The notes beneath the pieces were generated by a model, which saw only the letters and a list, made by a program, of their open reading frames with translations, had not been told where the DNA came from and did no database searches. Source: Streptacidiphilus fuscans (GTDB lineage: Bacteria > Actinomycetota > Actinomycetes > Streptomycetales > Streptomycetaceae). From it: DNA of 64,000 nt. Below are positions 36,616-45,693 of the stretch, piece by piece; positions within the stretch are counted from its first letter, which is position 1, and each line of letters begins with the position of its first letter. The DNA lies in assembly GCF_015690355.1 (NCBI RefSeq), contig NZ_JADPRT010000006.1, positions 366,003-430,002 on the forward strand, written 5' to 3'. The translations under genes were made by a program, and so were the position numbers.

Positions 36616-36786
36616 AGCCCAGTGGCCGTCGGGCTGGCGGAACTCGTGCGGTCGCTGCCGCTTCCGGTCGAGCTGTTCCTTGGACTGGCGGATCGCGTGG
36701 GCCAACTGCGTGTGGAAATACAGCAGCTTTCCCTGCCCGCGTGCGCCGAGGCCGTGGTGCCCCTTCACCGCCATGCTCTTGCTCAT
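36610..36786 (-). CDS. Small basic hypothetical protein
   Basis: A 58-residue basic protein; ATG at 36786 has a strong GGGGAGGAGA site. It begins MSKSMAVKGHHGLGARGQGK and has a central helix (AHAIRQSKEQLDRKRQR). It looks like a nucleic-acid-binding or ribosome-associated small protein on charge alone. It resembles small streptomycete hypothetical proteins; no function is known to me. Confidence 0.65.
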   Translation of the reverse strand: MSKSMAVKGHHGLGARGQGKLLYFHTQLAHAIRQSKEQLDRKRQRPHEFRQPDGHWAP

Positions 36787-36930
36787 GACTCTCCTCCCCT
36801 CCAGGGATGCCGAATCATGCCGAACCGATCCCTTTACGCTACGACGCCCTCCCCGCCGCTGCGACCGGGCAGGACGCTCGGCGGAGTCAGGCAACGGGCA
36901 CGAAGGTCGGCACCCGCACGCCGCACCATT

Positions 36931-36948
36931 TACTAGGACGTCCTAGTA
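36931..36948. promoter_or_regulatory. Perfect 18-bp palindrome upstream of icmF
   Basis: TACTAGGACGTCCTAGTA reads the same on both strands and ends 43 nt before the icmF ATG. AT-rich DNA (TATCTGTATC) follows. Position and symmetry point to an operator that overlaps or adjoins the promoter. I have the impression that ACTAGGACGTCCTAGT-like sites occur before other actinobacterial acyl-CoA mutase genes; this needs a search. Confidence 0.7.
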
Positions 36949-36991
36949 TCTGTATCGTCGGCGCTGCTTCGACCTGTCCCGGAAGGCCACC

Positions 36992-39900
36992 ATGAGTGAT
37001 CTGCACGTACCCGAGAACCCTGTCCGCCTGGTCACCGCTTCGGCGCTGTTCGACGGGCACGACGCGTCGATCAACGTCATGCGGCGGATCTTCCAGTCGC
37101 AGGGCGCCGAGGTGATCCACCTCGGGCACAACCGGTCCGTGCAGGAGGTCGTGAACGCGGCGATCGAGGAGGACGTCCAGGGGGTGGCGGTCTCGTCCTA
37201 CCAGGGCGGGCACGTCGAGTACTTCGAGTACCTGGTCCAGTCGCTGCGCGAGCGCGGCGGGGAGCACATCCGGGTGGTCGGCGGCGGGGGCGGCGTGATC
37301 GTCCCCGAGGAGATCGCGCGGCTGCGCGCCAGCGGCGTGACCATCTTCTCGCCCGAGGACGGCCAGCGGATGGGCCTGGTCGGGATGATCAACTCGGTGG
37401 TCGCGGACTGCGACTTCGACCTCTGGGCGAACCGCAGCGCCGAGCTCGGCGCCGTGCTGACCGGTGACCGGTCCGCCGTCGCGCGCGCCATCACCGGCGC
37501 CGAATTGGGCAGGCTGTCACCGGAGTTCCTGGAGCAGGTCCGCGCCGCCGCGGCCGCGCGCCCGGTGCCGGTCCTCGGGATCACCGGCACCGGCGGCTCC
37601 GGCAAGTCCTCGCTCACCGACGAGCTGGTGCGCCGGTTCCGCGTCGACCAGCAGGACAAGCTGCGCATCGCGGTGATCGCGGTCGACCCGACCCGCCGAC
37701 GCGGCGGCGGAGCGCTGCTGGGCGACCGGATCCGGATGAACTCCCTCGACGGCAACCGGGTGTTCTTCCGCAGCCTGGCCACCCGCGGCAGCCACGAGGT
37801 GCCCGAGCACCTCGCCGACGTGATCGACGTGGTCAAGGCCGCCGGGTTCGACCTGGTGATCGTGGAGACGCCGGGCATCGGCCAGGGCGACGCGGCCATC
37901 GTGCCGTTCGTCGACACCTCGCTGTACGTGATGACGCCGGAGTTCGGCGCCGCGTCGCAGCTGGAGAAGATCGACATGCTCGACTTCGCCGACGTGGTCA
38001 CCATCAACAAGTTCGAGCGCCGCGGCGCCAAGGACGCGCTGCGCGACGTGAGCCGCCAACTGGTGCGCAACCGTCAGGCGTTCGACAAGAAGCCGGACGA
38101 CATGCCGGTGTTCGGCACCTCGGCCGCGACGTTCAACGACGACGGCGTCACCGCGCTCCACCAGCACCTGAAGGCGCTGCTGGCCGAGAAGGGCCTGCAC
38201 CTCTCCGAGGGCGCGCTGCCGTCGGTCGACGTGCGCCACTCCTCCGGCATCCGGCAGGTCGTGCCGGCCGACCGGGTGCGCTACCTGGCCGAGATCGTCG
38301 AGACGGTCCGCGGCTACCATGCCGAGACCGAGCAACTCGCCACGGCGGCAAAGCGGGTGCAGTACCTGGACGCCGTCAAGGCCGAGCTGGTCGAGGCCGG
38401 GCTCGACGCCGCGAGCGTGACCGAGCTGCTCACCGAGGCCTGCCGGCAGCTCCCGTACGAGATCGGCGAGCAGATCGCGGGCTGGCCCGCGGTGGTGGCG
38501 TCCTACTCCGGCGACGAGCAGGTCGTGAAGGTCCGCGACAAGGAGATCCGCACCGCGCTGACCCGCGAGTCCCTGTCGGGCAACCGGATCCCCCGCGTGG
38601 CGCTGCCCCGGTTCACCGACCACCAGGAGCTGGTGCGGTTCTGGCGCCGGGAGAACCTGCCGGGCTACTTCCCGTTCACCGCAGGGGTGTTCCCGTTCAA
38701 GCGCGACGGCGAGGACCCGGCGCGCATGTTCGCGGGCGAGGGCGACCCGCAGCGCACCAACCGGCGCTTCAAGCTGCTCTCCGAGGGCCAGCCCGCCACC
38801 CGGCTCTCCACCGCGTTCGACTCGGTGACCCTCTACGGCCGCGACCCCGACGAGCGCCCCGACGTCTACGGCAAGGTCGGCACCTCCGGCGTCTCGGTGG
38901 CCACCCTCGACGACATGAAGGTCCTCTACGACGGCCTCGACCTGATCGCGCCGACGACCTCGGTCTCGATGACGATCAACGGCCCGGCGCCGACCGTGCT
39001 GGCGTTCTTCCTGAACACCGCCATCGACCAGCAGCTCGACCGGTTCCGCGCCGACGAGGGCCGCGACCCCTCCCCCGCCGAGGCGGACCAGCTGCGCGCC
39101 CACGCGCTGGCCAACGTCCGCGGCACGGTGCAGGCGGACATCCTCAAGGAGGACCAGGGGCAGAACACCTGCCTGTTCTCCACCGAGTTCTCGCTGCGGA
39201 TGATGGCCGACATCCAGGAGTGGTTCATCGCGCAGAAGGTGCGGAACTTCTACTCGGTCTCCATCTCCGGCTACCACATCGCCGAGGCGGGCGCGAACCC
39301 GATCAGCCAGCTCGCCTTCACCCTCGCCAACGGCTTCACCTACGTCGAGGCGTACCTGGCGCGCGGCATGCACATCGACGACTTCGCCCCCAACCTGTCG
39401 TTCTTCTTCTCCAACGGCATGGACCCCGAGTACTCGGTGCTCGGCCGGGTCGCCCGCCGCGTCTGGGCCGTCACGATGAAGAAGAAGTACGGCGCCAACG
39501 AGCGCTCCCAGAAGCTGAAGTACCACGTGCAGACCTCCGGGCGGTCGCTGCACGCGCAGGAGATGGACTTCAACGACATCCGCACCACGCTGCAGGCGCT
39601 GATCGCCATCTACGACAACTGCAACAGCCTGCACACCAACGCCTACGACGAGGCGGTCACCACCCCGACCGAGGAGTCGGTGCGCCGCGCGCTGGCCATC
39701 CAGCTGATCATCAACCGGGAGTGGGGCCTGGCGATGAACGAGAACCCGCTCCAGGGCTCGTTCGTCATCGACGAACTCACCGACCTGGTCGAGGAGGCGG
39801 TGCTGGAGGAGTTCGAGCGCATCAGCGAGCGCGGCGGCGTCCTCGGTGCGATGGAGACGGGCTACCAGCGCGGCCGGATCCAGGACGAGTCGATGCTGTA

Positions 39901-40222
39901 CGAGCAGCGCAAGCACGACGGCACCCTGCCCATCATCGGCGTCAACACCTTCCGCAACCCGCACGCCGACACGGCCACGCCCGGCCCGATCGAGCTGGCC
40001 CGCGCCACCGAGGACGAGAAGCGCTCGCAGCTCCAGCGCGTGCGCGACTTCCAGGCCGGCCACCACGACGACGCCCACGCCGCCCTGGCCGCCCTGCGGG
40101 ACGCGGCGGTGAACGGCGACAACGTCTTCGCCGTCCTCATGGACGCCGCCCGCGTCTGCTCGCTGCAGCAGATCACCGAGGCGTTCTTCGAGGTCGGCGG
40201 CCAGTACCGCCGCAACGTCTGA
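36992..40222 (+). CDS. icmF: Fused isobutyryl-CoA mutase IcmF (B12-dependent)
   Basis: A 1076-residue fusion enzyme interconverting isobutyryl-CoA and n-butyryl-CoA (some members act on isovaleryl/pivalyl-CoA) with adenosylcobalamin. The N-terminal B12 domain (about 1-135) carries the FDGHDASINVMRRIF motif. The G-protein chaperone (about 190-420) has Walker A GITGTGGSGKSS near 196. The C-terminal mutase domain (about 560-1076) has PGYFPFTAGVFPFKR, FYSVSISGYHIAEAGANP and PEYSVLGRVARRVWAV. ATG at 36992 follows GGAAGG. This order of domains separates IcmF from MCM and from split IcmA/B. The nearby B12 importer could supply the cofactor. Confidence 0.95.
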   Translation: MSDLHVPENPVRLVTASALFDGHDASINVMRRIFQSQGAEVIHLGHNRSVQEVVNAAIEEDVQGVAVSSYQGGHVEYFEYLVQSLRERGGEHIRVVGGGGGVIVPEEIARLRASGVTIFSPEDGQRMGLVGMINSVVADCDFDLWANRSAELGAVLTGDRSAVARAITGAELGRLSPEFLEQVRAAAAARPVPVLGITGTGGSGKSSLTDELVRRFRVDQQDKLRIAVIAVDPTRRRGGGALLGDRIRMNSLDGNRVFFRSLATRGSHEVPEHLADVIDVVKAAGFDLVIVETPGIGQGDAAIVPFVDTSLYVMTPEFGAASQLEKIDMLDFADVVTINKFERRGAKDALRDVSRQLVRNRQAFDKKPDDMPVFGTSAATFNDDGVTALHQHLKALLAEKGLHLSEGALPSVDVRHSSGIRQVVPADRVRYLAEIVETVRGYHAETEQLATAAKRVQYLDAVKAELVEAGLDAASVTELLTEACRQLPYEIGEQIAGWPAVVASYSGDEQVVKVRDKEIRTALTRESLSGNRIPRVALPRFTDHQELVRFWRRENLPGYFPFTAGVFPFKRDGEDPARMFAGEGDPQRTNRRFKLLSEGQPATRLSTAFDSVTLYGRDPDERPDVYGKVGTSGVSVATLDDMKVLYDGLDLIAPTTSVSMTINGPAPTVLAFFLNTAIDQQLDRFRADEGRDPSPAEADQLRAHALANVRGTVQADILKEDQGQNTCLFSTEFSLRMMADIQEWFIAQKVRNFYSVSISGYHIAEAGANPISQLAFTLANGFTYVEAYLARGMHIDDFAPNLSFFFSNGMDPEYSVLGRVARRVWAVTMKKKYGANERSQKLKYHVQTSGRSLHAQEMDFNDIRTTLQALIAIYDNCNSLHTNAYDEAVTTPTEESVRRALAIQLIINREWGLAMNENPLQGSFVIDELTDLVEEAVLEEFERISERGGVLGAMETGYQRGRIQDESMLYEQRKHDGTLPIIGVNTFRNPHADTATPGPIELARATEDEKRSQLQRVRDFQAGHHDDAHAALAALRDAAVNGDNVFAVLMDAARVCSLQQITEAFFEVGGQYRRNV

Positions 40223-40398
40223 CGGGACGGCGGGTCCGGCGAGCGGAGAGTCTTCGATCGACAGGGAGATGCGGCTGACAGGCATTTAAAACAAAGGCAT
40301 GGTTCCCGTATTGGTGCTACAATCGTAGCCATACGGGGCCGTCGGGCTGGCATCACCCGGATGCCGGCGGATCGCCCCTCCGCAAGGGGGAGAACACC

Positions 40399-40554
40399 AT
40401 GACCTTCCAGCTCGAAGCCGCTACACGGGCGACCATCGACGAGCGTCTGCGCACGGCCAAGGCCTACCGCCTCACCCGTGCCGCGCGGCTCAACAACCGC
40501 GCCGAGCGCGCCGCCCGGCGTGCGCGGCAGGCGCTGACCAGCCTGCAGGCATGA
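40399..40554 (+). CDS. Small basic helical protein (51 aa)
   Basis: ATG at 40399 follows GGGGGAGA. It encodes 51 residues, nearly all predicted helix and Arg/Ala-rich (RLTRAARLNNRAERAARRAR). A TACAAT -10-like element lies at 40318-40323, inside a GCTAC/GTAGC dyad, and a strong hairpin follows the stop, so it appears to be a complete single-gene transcription unit. Function unknown. Confidence 0.6.
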   Translation: MTFQLEAATRATIDERLRTAKAYRLTRAARLNNRAERAARRARQALTSLQA

Positions 40555-40563
40555 CCGTCCGTC

Positions 40564-40605
40564 CGGGAATGGGCCGCACCGCACCACGGTGACGGCCCAT
40601 TCCCG
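40564..40605 (+). terminator. Terminator after the 51-aa gene
   Basis: Perfect 13-bp arms, CGGGAATGGGCCG at 40564-40576 and its complement at 40593-40605, with a 16-nt loop, starting 10 nt past the stop. The right arm overlaps the first unit of the adjoining tandem repeat. Confidence 0.7.
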
Positions 40606-40692
40606 CGTTCCGAGGCACCACGTTCTCGCGTTCCGACGCAGCACCTTCCCGCGTTCCGACGCACCACGTTCCCGCGTTCCGACGCACCACCG
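40601..40692. repeat. Tandem repeat, 4 x 23 bp
   Basis: Four uninterrupted units of consensus TCCCGCGTTCCGACGCACCACGT (shown here as a whole unit: TCCCGCGTTC plus CGACGCACCACGT) at 40601, 40624, 40647 and 40670, differing at only a few bases. It sits between the 51-aa gene's terminator and the GH15 gene. Confidence 0.9.
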
Positions 40693-40765
40693 CTGCCCGA
40701 TCTACCATGAGAGGCACGGTCCTTCGCGGCCGCACCTGCCCACAGCCGAACGGTAGGAGGCGGGC

Positions 40766-42598
40766 ATGGCCATCGGGAGCGTGTCCGGCTGGGTGGACGA
40801 CCCGCGGTACATGCCGATCTCCGAGCACGGTCTGATCGGCGATCTCCGGACCGCCGCCCTGGTCGGGACCGACGGCACGATCGACTGGTACTGCCCCCCG
40901 CGCTTCGACGCGCCCAGCGTCTTCGGGTCCATCCTCGACGCCGACCGGGGTGGGTCGTTCGCGCTGACCGCCGACGTGCCCGCGCGGACCCGGCAGTTCT
41001 ACTTCCCCGACACCAACGTGCTGATCACGCGGTTCTACGCGGCGGACGGGGTGGCGGAGATCCAGGACTTCATGCCGGTCGTCGACGAGTCCCGCGAGGC
41101 CGACCGGCACCGGCTGATCCGGCGGGTGGTCTGCGTGCGCGGCAACCTGCCGTTCGTCGCGCGGATCGCCCCGCGCTTCGGCTACGGGGCCGAGAAGCAC
41201 ACGCTGCGCGTCCAGGGCCGTGAGGCCGTCTTCGAGGCCCCGTCGCTCTCCCTCGCCCTGACCTCCACCGCGCCCCTCGAACCCGACGGCCCGGACGTGG
41301 TGTCGCACTTCAAGCTCCTCGAAGGCGAGTCCGTGGTCTTCGCCCTCGACCAGGTCGGCGCGGGCGTCCGCCCGCAGGCCTGTCCGCTCGCCGAGGCGCA
41401 GCAGCAGTTCGAGGCCACGGTACGGTTCTGGCGCACCTGGCTTGGCCGCTCGCGCTACCGCGGCCGGTGGCGCGAGATGGTGCACCGGTCGGCGCTGGTG
41501 CTGAAGCTGCTCACCTACGCGCCGACCGGCGCGATCGTGGCCGCCCCGACGACCAGCCTGCCGGAGCAGGTCGGCGGTGAACGCAACTGGGACTACCGCT
41601 ACGTGTGGGTCCGCGACGCCGCCTTCTGCGTCTACGCCATGCTCCGGCTGGGCTTCACCTCGGAGGCCGAGGCGTTCATGGGCTTCCTGTCCGAGCGCGG
41701 CATCATGCGCGGAGCCGGCCCCACCGGTCCGCTGCAGATCATGTACGGCATCGACGGGCGCTGCGACCTGCCCGAGATCGAACTGCCGCACCTGGAGGGC
41801 CATCTGGGCTCCGCCCCGGTCCGGATCGGCAACGCCGCCACCACCCAGCTCCAACTGGACATCTACGGAGCGCTGATCGACTCGGTCTACCTCTACGACA
41901 AGTGGGGACAGCCCATCAGCAGCGACCGCTGGGACGAGGTCTGCGCCGTGGTGGACTGGCTCTGCGCCCACTGGGACCAGCCCGACGAGGGCATCTGGGA
42001 GACCCGGGGCGGCCGGAGGAACTACGTCTACTCGCGGCTGATGTGCTGGGTGGCGATCGAACGGGCCGTCAGGATGGCCAACCGGCGCGGCCTGCCCGCC
42101 GATCTCGTCCGCTGGCAGCGGAGCCGGGACGACATCTACCGGCAGATCATGCGCCAGGGCTGGTCCGCCGAGCGTGGGACGTTCGTCCAGGCGCTGGGCG
42201 GCGACGTCCTGGACGCCTCCGTGCTGATGATGCCGATGGCCAAGTTCATCTCGCCCACCGACCCCAAGTGGCTCTCCACCCTGGACGCGCTGACGGCGAC
42301 TCTGGTCTCCGACTCGCTGGTCTACCGCTACGACCCGGAGGCCAGCCCCGACGGCGTGCGCGGTGCCGAGGGCACCTTCTCGATCTGCTCGTTCTGGTAC
42401 GTGGAGGCGCTCACCCGCGCCGGGCGGCTGGAGGAGGCCCGGCTGGCCTTCGAGAAGATGCTCACCTACGCCAACCACGTCGGCCTCTACGCCGAGGAGA
42501 TCGGCCGCACCGGGGAGCAACGCGGCAACTTCCCCCAGGCGTTCACCCACCTCTCACTGATCAGCGCCGCCTTCAACCTCGACCGCGCCCTCGGCTGA
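40766..42598 (+). CDS. Glycoside hydrolase family 15 protein (glucoamylase/trehalase-like)
   Basis: A 610-residue GH15 enzyme, probably cytoplasmic (no signal peptide). ATG at 40766 has GTAGGAGG. The N-terminal beta domain opens with PISEHGLIGDLRTAALVGTD, and the (alpha/alpha)6 barrel contains RNWDYRYVWVRDA, GIWETRGGRRNYVYSRLMCW, YAEEIGRTGEQRGNFPQAF and other GH15 motifs, including the paired catalytic Glu positions. Actinobacterial members of this subgroup include trehalases as well as glucoamylases, so the substrate is trehalose or an alpha-glucan. Its end overlaps the convergent MFS gene by 45 nt. Confidence 0.9.
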   Translation: MAIGSVSGWVDDPRYMPISEHGLIGDLRTAALVGTDGTIDWYCPPRFDAPSVFGSILDADRGGSFALTADVPARTRQFYFPDTNVLITRFYAADGVAEIQDFMPVVDESREADRHRLIRRVVCVRGNLPFVARIAPRFGYGAEKHTLRVQGREAVFEAPSLSLALTSTAPLEPDGPDVVSHFKLLEGESVVFALDQVGAGVRPQACPLAEAQQQFEATVRFWRTWLGRSRYRGRWREMVHRSALVLKLLTYAPTGAIVAAPTTSLPEQVGGERNWDYRYVWVRDAAFCVYAMLRLGFTSEAEAFMGFLSERGIMRGAGPTGPLQIMYGIDGRCDLPEIELPHLEGHLGSAPVRIGNAATTQLQLDIYGALIDSVYLYDKWGQPISSDRWDEVCAVVDWLCAHWDQPDEGIWETRGGRRNYVYSRLMCWVAIERAVRMANRRGLPADLVRWQRSRDDIYRQIMRQGWSAERGTFVQALGGDVLDASVLMMPMAKFISPTDPKWLSTLDALTATLVSDSLVYRYDPEASPDGVRGAEGTFSICSFWYVEALTRAGRLEEARLAFEKMLTYANHVGLYAEEIGRTGEQRGNFPQAFTHLSLISAAFNLDRALG

Positions 42599-44197
42599 GG
42601 ACCGGCTCGCGGAGGGCAGCAGGTGACGGACCGTCGGCGCGCCCTGCGCGAGGGAGCGCACGTCCTGAAGGAGACCCTCGTCGTATCCGGTGGTGCGGCT
42701 GGAGTGCTGCAACAGGTGCTCGGACCAGGAGGCGACCTGGAAGGCCTCGGTGAAGTGCTCGGGCACCGCGCTGTCGCGGTACAGCTCCCAACTCACGGCG
42801 CCGGTACGCCTGCGGGACTGCTCCACCGGGCGCATCGCGGCGACGAAGGCGTCGACGTCCCCGGGGGCGACGGTGTAGTCGATCAGGACCAGCACCGGCG
42901 TGTCGTCGGGGACGGCGTCGAGCACCAGGGCCGGCTCGGGCCAGGTGGACACGACCGAGCGGTCGAGCGGGGCGGTGGGGTGGATGACCGGCCACCACAG
43001 CAGCGTCACGGTGGTCGCCACCAGCAGCCCGGCGGCGGCGAGCAGCGCCTGGGTCAGCCCGGCGGCCCCGGCCACAGCGCCCCAGACCAGCGAGCCGATG
43101 CCCTGGCCGCCCATGAAGACGATGAGATAGACGGCGAGCCCGCGGGCCCTGACCCATGCGGGCAGCCTCAGTTGCAGTTCGGTGTTGAAGGTCGACAGGT
43201 TGACCAGCCAGGCCGCACCGGTGGGCAGGAGCACGAGGGCCAGGGCGGTCAGGCTGTGCAGGGTGGCGGTGGCGACGGTGCCACCGGCGAACACGACGCC
43301 GCCCAGCGCCAGCAGGACGTTCTCCGACAGGGCCGCCCGGAGCCGTTTGATCGTCAGGGCGCCGACGATCGCTCCGACGCCCAGGGCCCCGAGCAGCAGC
43401 CCGTACCCTCCCGATCCCAGGTGCAGGCTCCGGCCCGCCGTCACCGGCAGCAGCGCCCACAGCGCCGAGGCGGGCAGCACGAACAGCGCGGAACGCACCA
43501 GGATCCGCCGCACGCCCGGCGCGTGCCGCACATAGCGAACTCCGGCGTGCAGTGCGGGGACCGGCGCCTCACTGCCGCGCAGGCTCTGCGGGGGACGGTG
43601 CCAGGCGTAGACCGCCAGCGCGACGACGACGAAGCTGACGGCGTTCACCGTGAACACCGTGGCCGGGCCGGAGACCGCGACCAGCAGGCCCGCCAGCGCC
43701 GGGCCGACGGCCCGCGCGACGTTGACGTTGAGGCTGTTGAGCGACGCGGCCTGCGGGATCAGGTCGCGCGGGACCAGCTCCGGCTGGATCGCCTGCCAGG
43801 CGGGGTTCGTCAACGCCTGGCCGCAGCCCATCAGGAACGTGATCAGCAACAGGACCGTGGGGGTGGCGAGCCCCGCCCCCGTCAGCCCGGCGAGCACCCC
43901 GGCGAGCACCGCCATGGCCACCGACAGCGCCAGCAGGATGTGCCGGCGGTCCAGCAGGTCCGCGAGCACGCCCGCGGGCAGCGAGACGAACAGCACCGGC
44001 AGCAGGCTGGCCGCCTGCACCGCCGAGGTGAGCAGCGCCGCGTTGGGCTGGTGCACCAGCATCCACTGGGCTCCCACGGTCTGCATCCAGGTGCCGATGT
44101 TCGACACCATCTGGGCCAGCCACAGCAGGCGGAACGCGGGCACCGCCATCGGCGCCCACGACGACTGCCCGTACCCCTGCGTGCCCTGCATCCCCAT
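42554..44197 (-). CDS. MFS transporter (MFS_3/EntS-like) with C-terminal ABM-like domain
   Basis: A 547-residue protein. ATG at 44197 follows GAGAGGGAG. About 11-12 membrane helices span residues 20-420 (start FRLLWLAQMVSNIGTWMQTV, loop PAGVLADLLDRR between helices 2 and 3). The final about 110 residues form a soluble domain (VLVLIDYTVAPGDVDAFVAA, SWELYRDSAVPEHFTEAFQV) resembling antibiotic-biosynthesis-monooxygenase ferredoxin folds, a known arrangement in MFS_3 proteins. Substrate is unknown; small hydrophobic or siderophore-like export is typical. It is divergent from the B12 riboswitch and importer. Confidence 0.85.
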   Translation of the reverse strand: MGMQGTQGYGQSSWAPMAVPAFRLLWLAQMVSNIGTWMQTVGAQWMLVHQPNAALLTSAVQAASLLPVLFVSLPAGVLADLLDRRHILLALSVAMAVLAGVLAGLTGAGLATPTVLLLITFLMGCGQALTNPAWQAIQPELVPRDLIPQAASLNSLNVNVARAVGPALAGLLVAVSGPATVFTVNAVSFVVVALAVYAWHRPPQSLRGSEAPVPALHAGVRYVRHAPGVRRILVRSALFVLPASALWALLPVTAGRSLHLGSGGYGLLLGALGVGAIVGALTIKRLRAALSENVLLALGGVVFAGGTVATATLHSLTALALVLLPTGAAWLVNLSTFNTELQLRLPAWVRARGLAVYLIVFMGGQGIGSLVWGAVAGAAGLTQALLAAAGLLVATTVTLLWWPVIHPTAPLDRSVVSTWPEPALVLDAVPDDTPVLVLIDYTVAPGDVDAFVAAMRPVEQSRRRTGAVSWELYRDSAVPEHFTEAFQVASWSEHLLQHSSRTTGYDEGLLQDVRSLAQGAPTVRHLLPSASRSSAEGAVEVEGGADQ

Positions 44198-44344
44198 GGG
44201 CTCCCTCTCCGGCCGGTCCCGCACCGGCTCCGCACCGGTCGATTCTCCCGCCGATGCGGCTGGTACGCCGCTCCGCCACGGGGGTGCCCGGCCGGGGAAT
44301 TCCACGCAGTGCTAACCTGCCTGAGCCAAAAAATCTGCGCAGCC

Positions 44345-44470
44345 ATGCAGGTTTCCGGCAGCGTGCCAGGCAGCGAAGCCGGTGAAGCCCGCGAAGCGGG
44401 TCATTCCGGCGCTGTCCCGCAACTGTGAGGGCCGTCTTCCGTGCGGCTTGAGCCAGGTCGCCTCCTGCCG
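44345..44470 (+). promoter_or_regulatory. Cobalamin riboswitch aptamer
   Basis: Sequence blocks in the correct order: GCAGGTTTCC near 44347, GAAGCCGGTGAAG near 44385, CCGGCGCTGTCCCGCAACTG near 44406 and a B12-box-like AGCCAGGTCGCCTCCTGCC at 44451-44469. This matches the cobalamin riboswitch core. It lies upstream of a B12-type ABC importer, and high adenosylcobalamin is expected to repress expression. Confidence 0.85.
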
Positions 44471-44548
44471 CGCTACGACATCGGCCCTCGTGGGAAGGGG
44501 CGGTCCGTTTCTGTCGGCGCGCGTCCTGCGCCGCTCGTCGACGGATTG

Positions 44549-44575
44549 GCTTCTTCCCGTCCCTCGGGAGGAAGC
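44549..44575 (+). promoter_or_regulatory. SD-masking hairpin (riboswitch expression platform)
   Basis: GCTTCTTCCC at 44549-44558 pairs with GGGAGGAAGC at 44566-44575 (10 bp with one G-U, 7-nt loop). The right arm includes the GGAGG ribosome site of the ATG at 44582, so folding would block translation. It is 80 nt past the aptamer. Confidence 0.6.
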
Positions 44576-44581
44576 ACCACC

Positions 44582-45604
44582 ATGGCTCACTCGTCCGTCC
44601 GGCCCCGGCCCGCCCGACACACCCGGATCGTCCGCGCCGTCTCGACGGCGACCGCCGCGCTCGCGGCCGTGGCCGTCGTCGCCGGTTGCAGCTCCACGGG
44701 ATCCGGCTCCTCCAGCTCCGCCGACTCCTCGTCCTCGTCCTCGGCGGGCGCGTCGACGGCCGCCGCGGCGTACCCGGTCACGGTGAGCGGCGCCAACGGC
44801 AAGGTGACGCTCGCGTCCCAGCCGCACCACATCGTCTCGCTGTCGCCGACCGCGACCGAGGACCTGTACGCGGTGGGTGCGGGCAAGCAGGTCGTCGCGG
44901 CGGACTCCGACTCGAACTACCCGTCGGGTGTGCCGACTACGAGCCTCAGCGGGCTGACCCCGAACATCGAGGCCATCGCCAAGTACAACCCGGACCTGGT
45001 CATCACCTCCCAGGACGCCGGCGGTCTGGTCGCCGGGCTGACCAAGCTGGGCGTCCCGGTCCTGATCGAGCCCGCGGCGGCGACGATCAACGACGTCTAC
45101 ACGCAGATCGACGCGATCGGCCAGGCCACCGGCCACGCCGCCCAGGCGACGCAGACCGTCACCACCATGAAGGCGTCCATCGCCGCCTCGGTCAAGGCGG
45201 CCGGTGCCCACCACCCGAACCTCAGCTACTACTGGGAGGTCAGCGCCAACCCGTACTACTCGGCGACCTCGGCCACCTTCGCCGGGCAGATCGCCTCGCT
45301 GTTCGGCCTGAAGAACATCGCCGACAAGGCGGACAAGGCCTCGGACGGCGGCTACCCGCAGCTGTCCGCCGAGTACATCGTCTCGGCCCAGCCGCAGCTG
45401 ATCTTCCTCACCAACAACCAGTCCACCGACGGCGGGCAGACCCCGGCGATCGTCGCGTCCCGGCCCGGCTGGTCCGGCATCCCGGCCGTCAAGAAGGACC
45501 AGATCGTCGGGCTGAACGACGACATCGCCTCCCGCTGGGGTCCGCGTCTGCCGCAGCTGGTCGCCCAGATCGCGCAGGCCGTCGAGAAGGCCCCCGCCAA
45601 GTGA
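44582..45604 (+). CDS. Cobalamin ABC importer, substrate-binding lipoprotein (BtuF-like)
   Basis: A 340-residue lipoprotein. The ATG at 44582 has GGAGG 10 nt upstream; the longer frame would run through the riboswitch. Lipobox VVAGC places the lipidated Cys at 36, followed by a Ser-rich linker (39-57). The periplasmic-binding-protein core (class III, BtuF/FecB type) starts with HHIVSLSPTATEDLYAVG and contains IEAIAKYNPDLVITS and AEYIVSAQPQLIFLT. The riboswitch makes B12 the most likely ligand. Confidence 0.85.
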   Translation: MAHSSVRPRPARHTRIVRAVSTATAALAAVAVVAGCSSTGSGSSSSADSSSSSSAGASTAAAAYPVTVSGANGKVTLASQPHHIVSLSPTATEDLYAVGAGKQVVAADSDSNYPSGVPTTSLSGLTPNIEAIAKYNPDLVITSQDAGGLVAGLTKLGVPVLIEPAAATINDVYTQIDAIGQATGHAAQATQTVTTMKASIAASVKAAGAHHPNLSYYWEVSANPYYSATSATFAGQIASLFGLKNIADKADKASDGGYPQLSAEYIVSAQPQLIFLTNNQSTDGGQTPAIVASRPGWSGIPAVKKDQIVGLNDDIASRWGPRLPQLVAQIAQAVEKAPAK

Positions 45605-45622
45605 CGCACGGCGGATAGTGAA

Positions 45623-45675
45623 CATCAGGTGACGGGACATCAGGTGACGCAGCATCAGGCGACGGGGCATCAGGC
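45623..45675. repeat. Tandem repeat, 3.5 x 15 bp
   Basis: CATCAGGTGACGGGA, CATCAGGTGACGCAG, CATCAGGCGACGGGG and a partial CATCAGGC in direct succession between the binding-protein and permease genes of the importer. Confidence 0.85.
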
Positions 45676-45693
45676 CGCGCGAAGGGGCGGGCA

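Noticed and set aside
37517..40285. Long minus-strand frame opposite icmF
   Set aside because: Composition artefact of third-position GC; icmF is intact on the plus strand.
40290..40330. Full sigma-70-type promoter before the 51-aa gene
   Set aside because: TACAAT at 40318 fits a -10 element, but no acceptable -35 hexamer lies at 16-18 nt spacing, so only the -10-like site is mentioned.
40601..40692. CRISPR array
   Set aside because: Units are directly adjacent without spacers; it is a simple tandem repeat.
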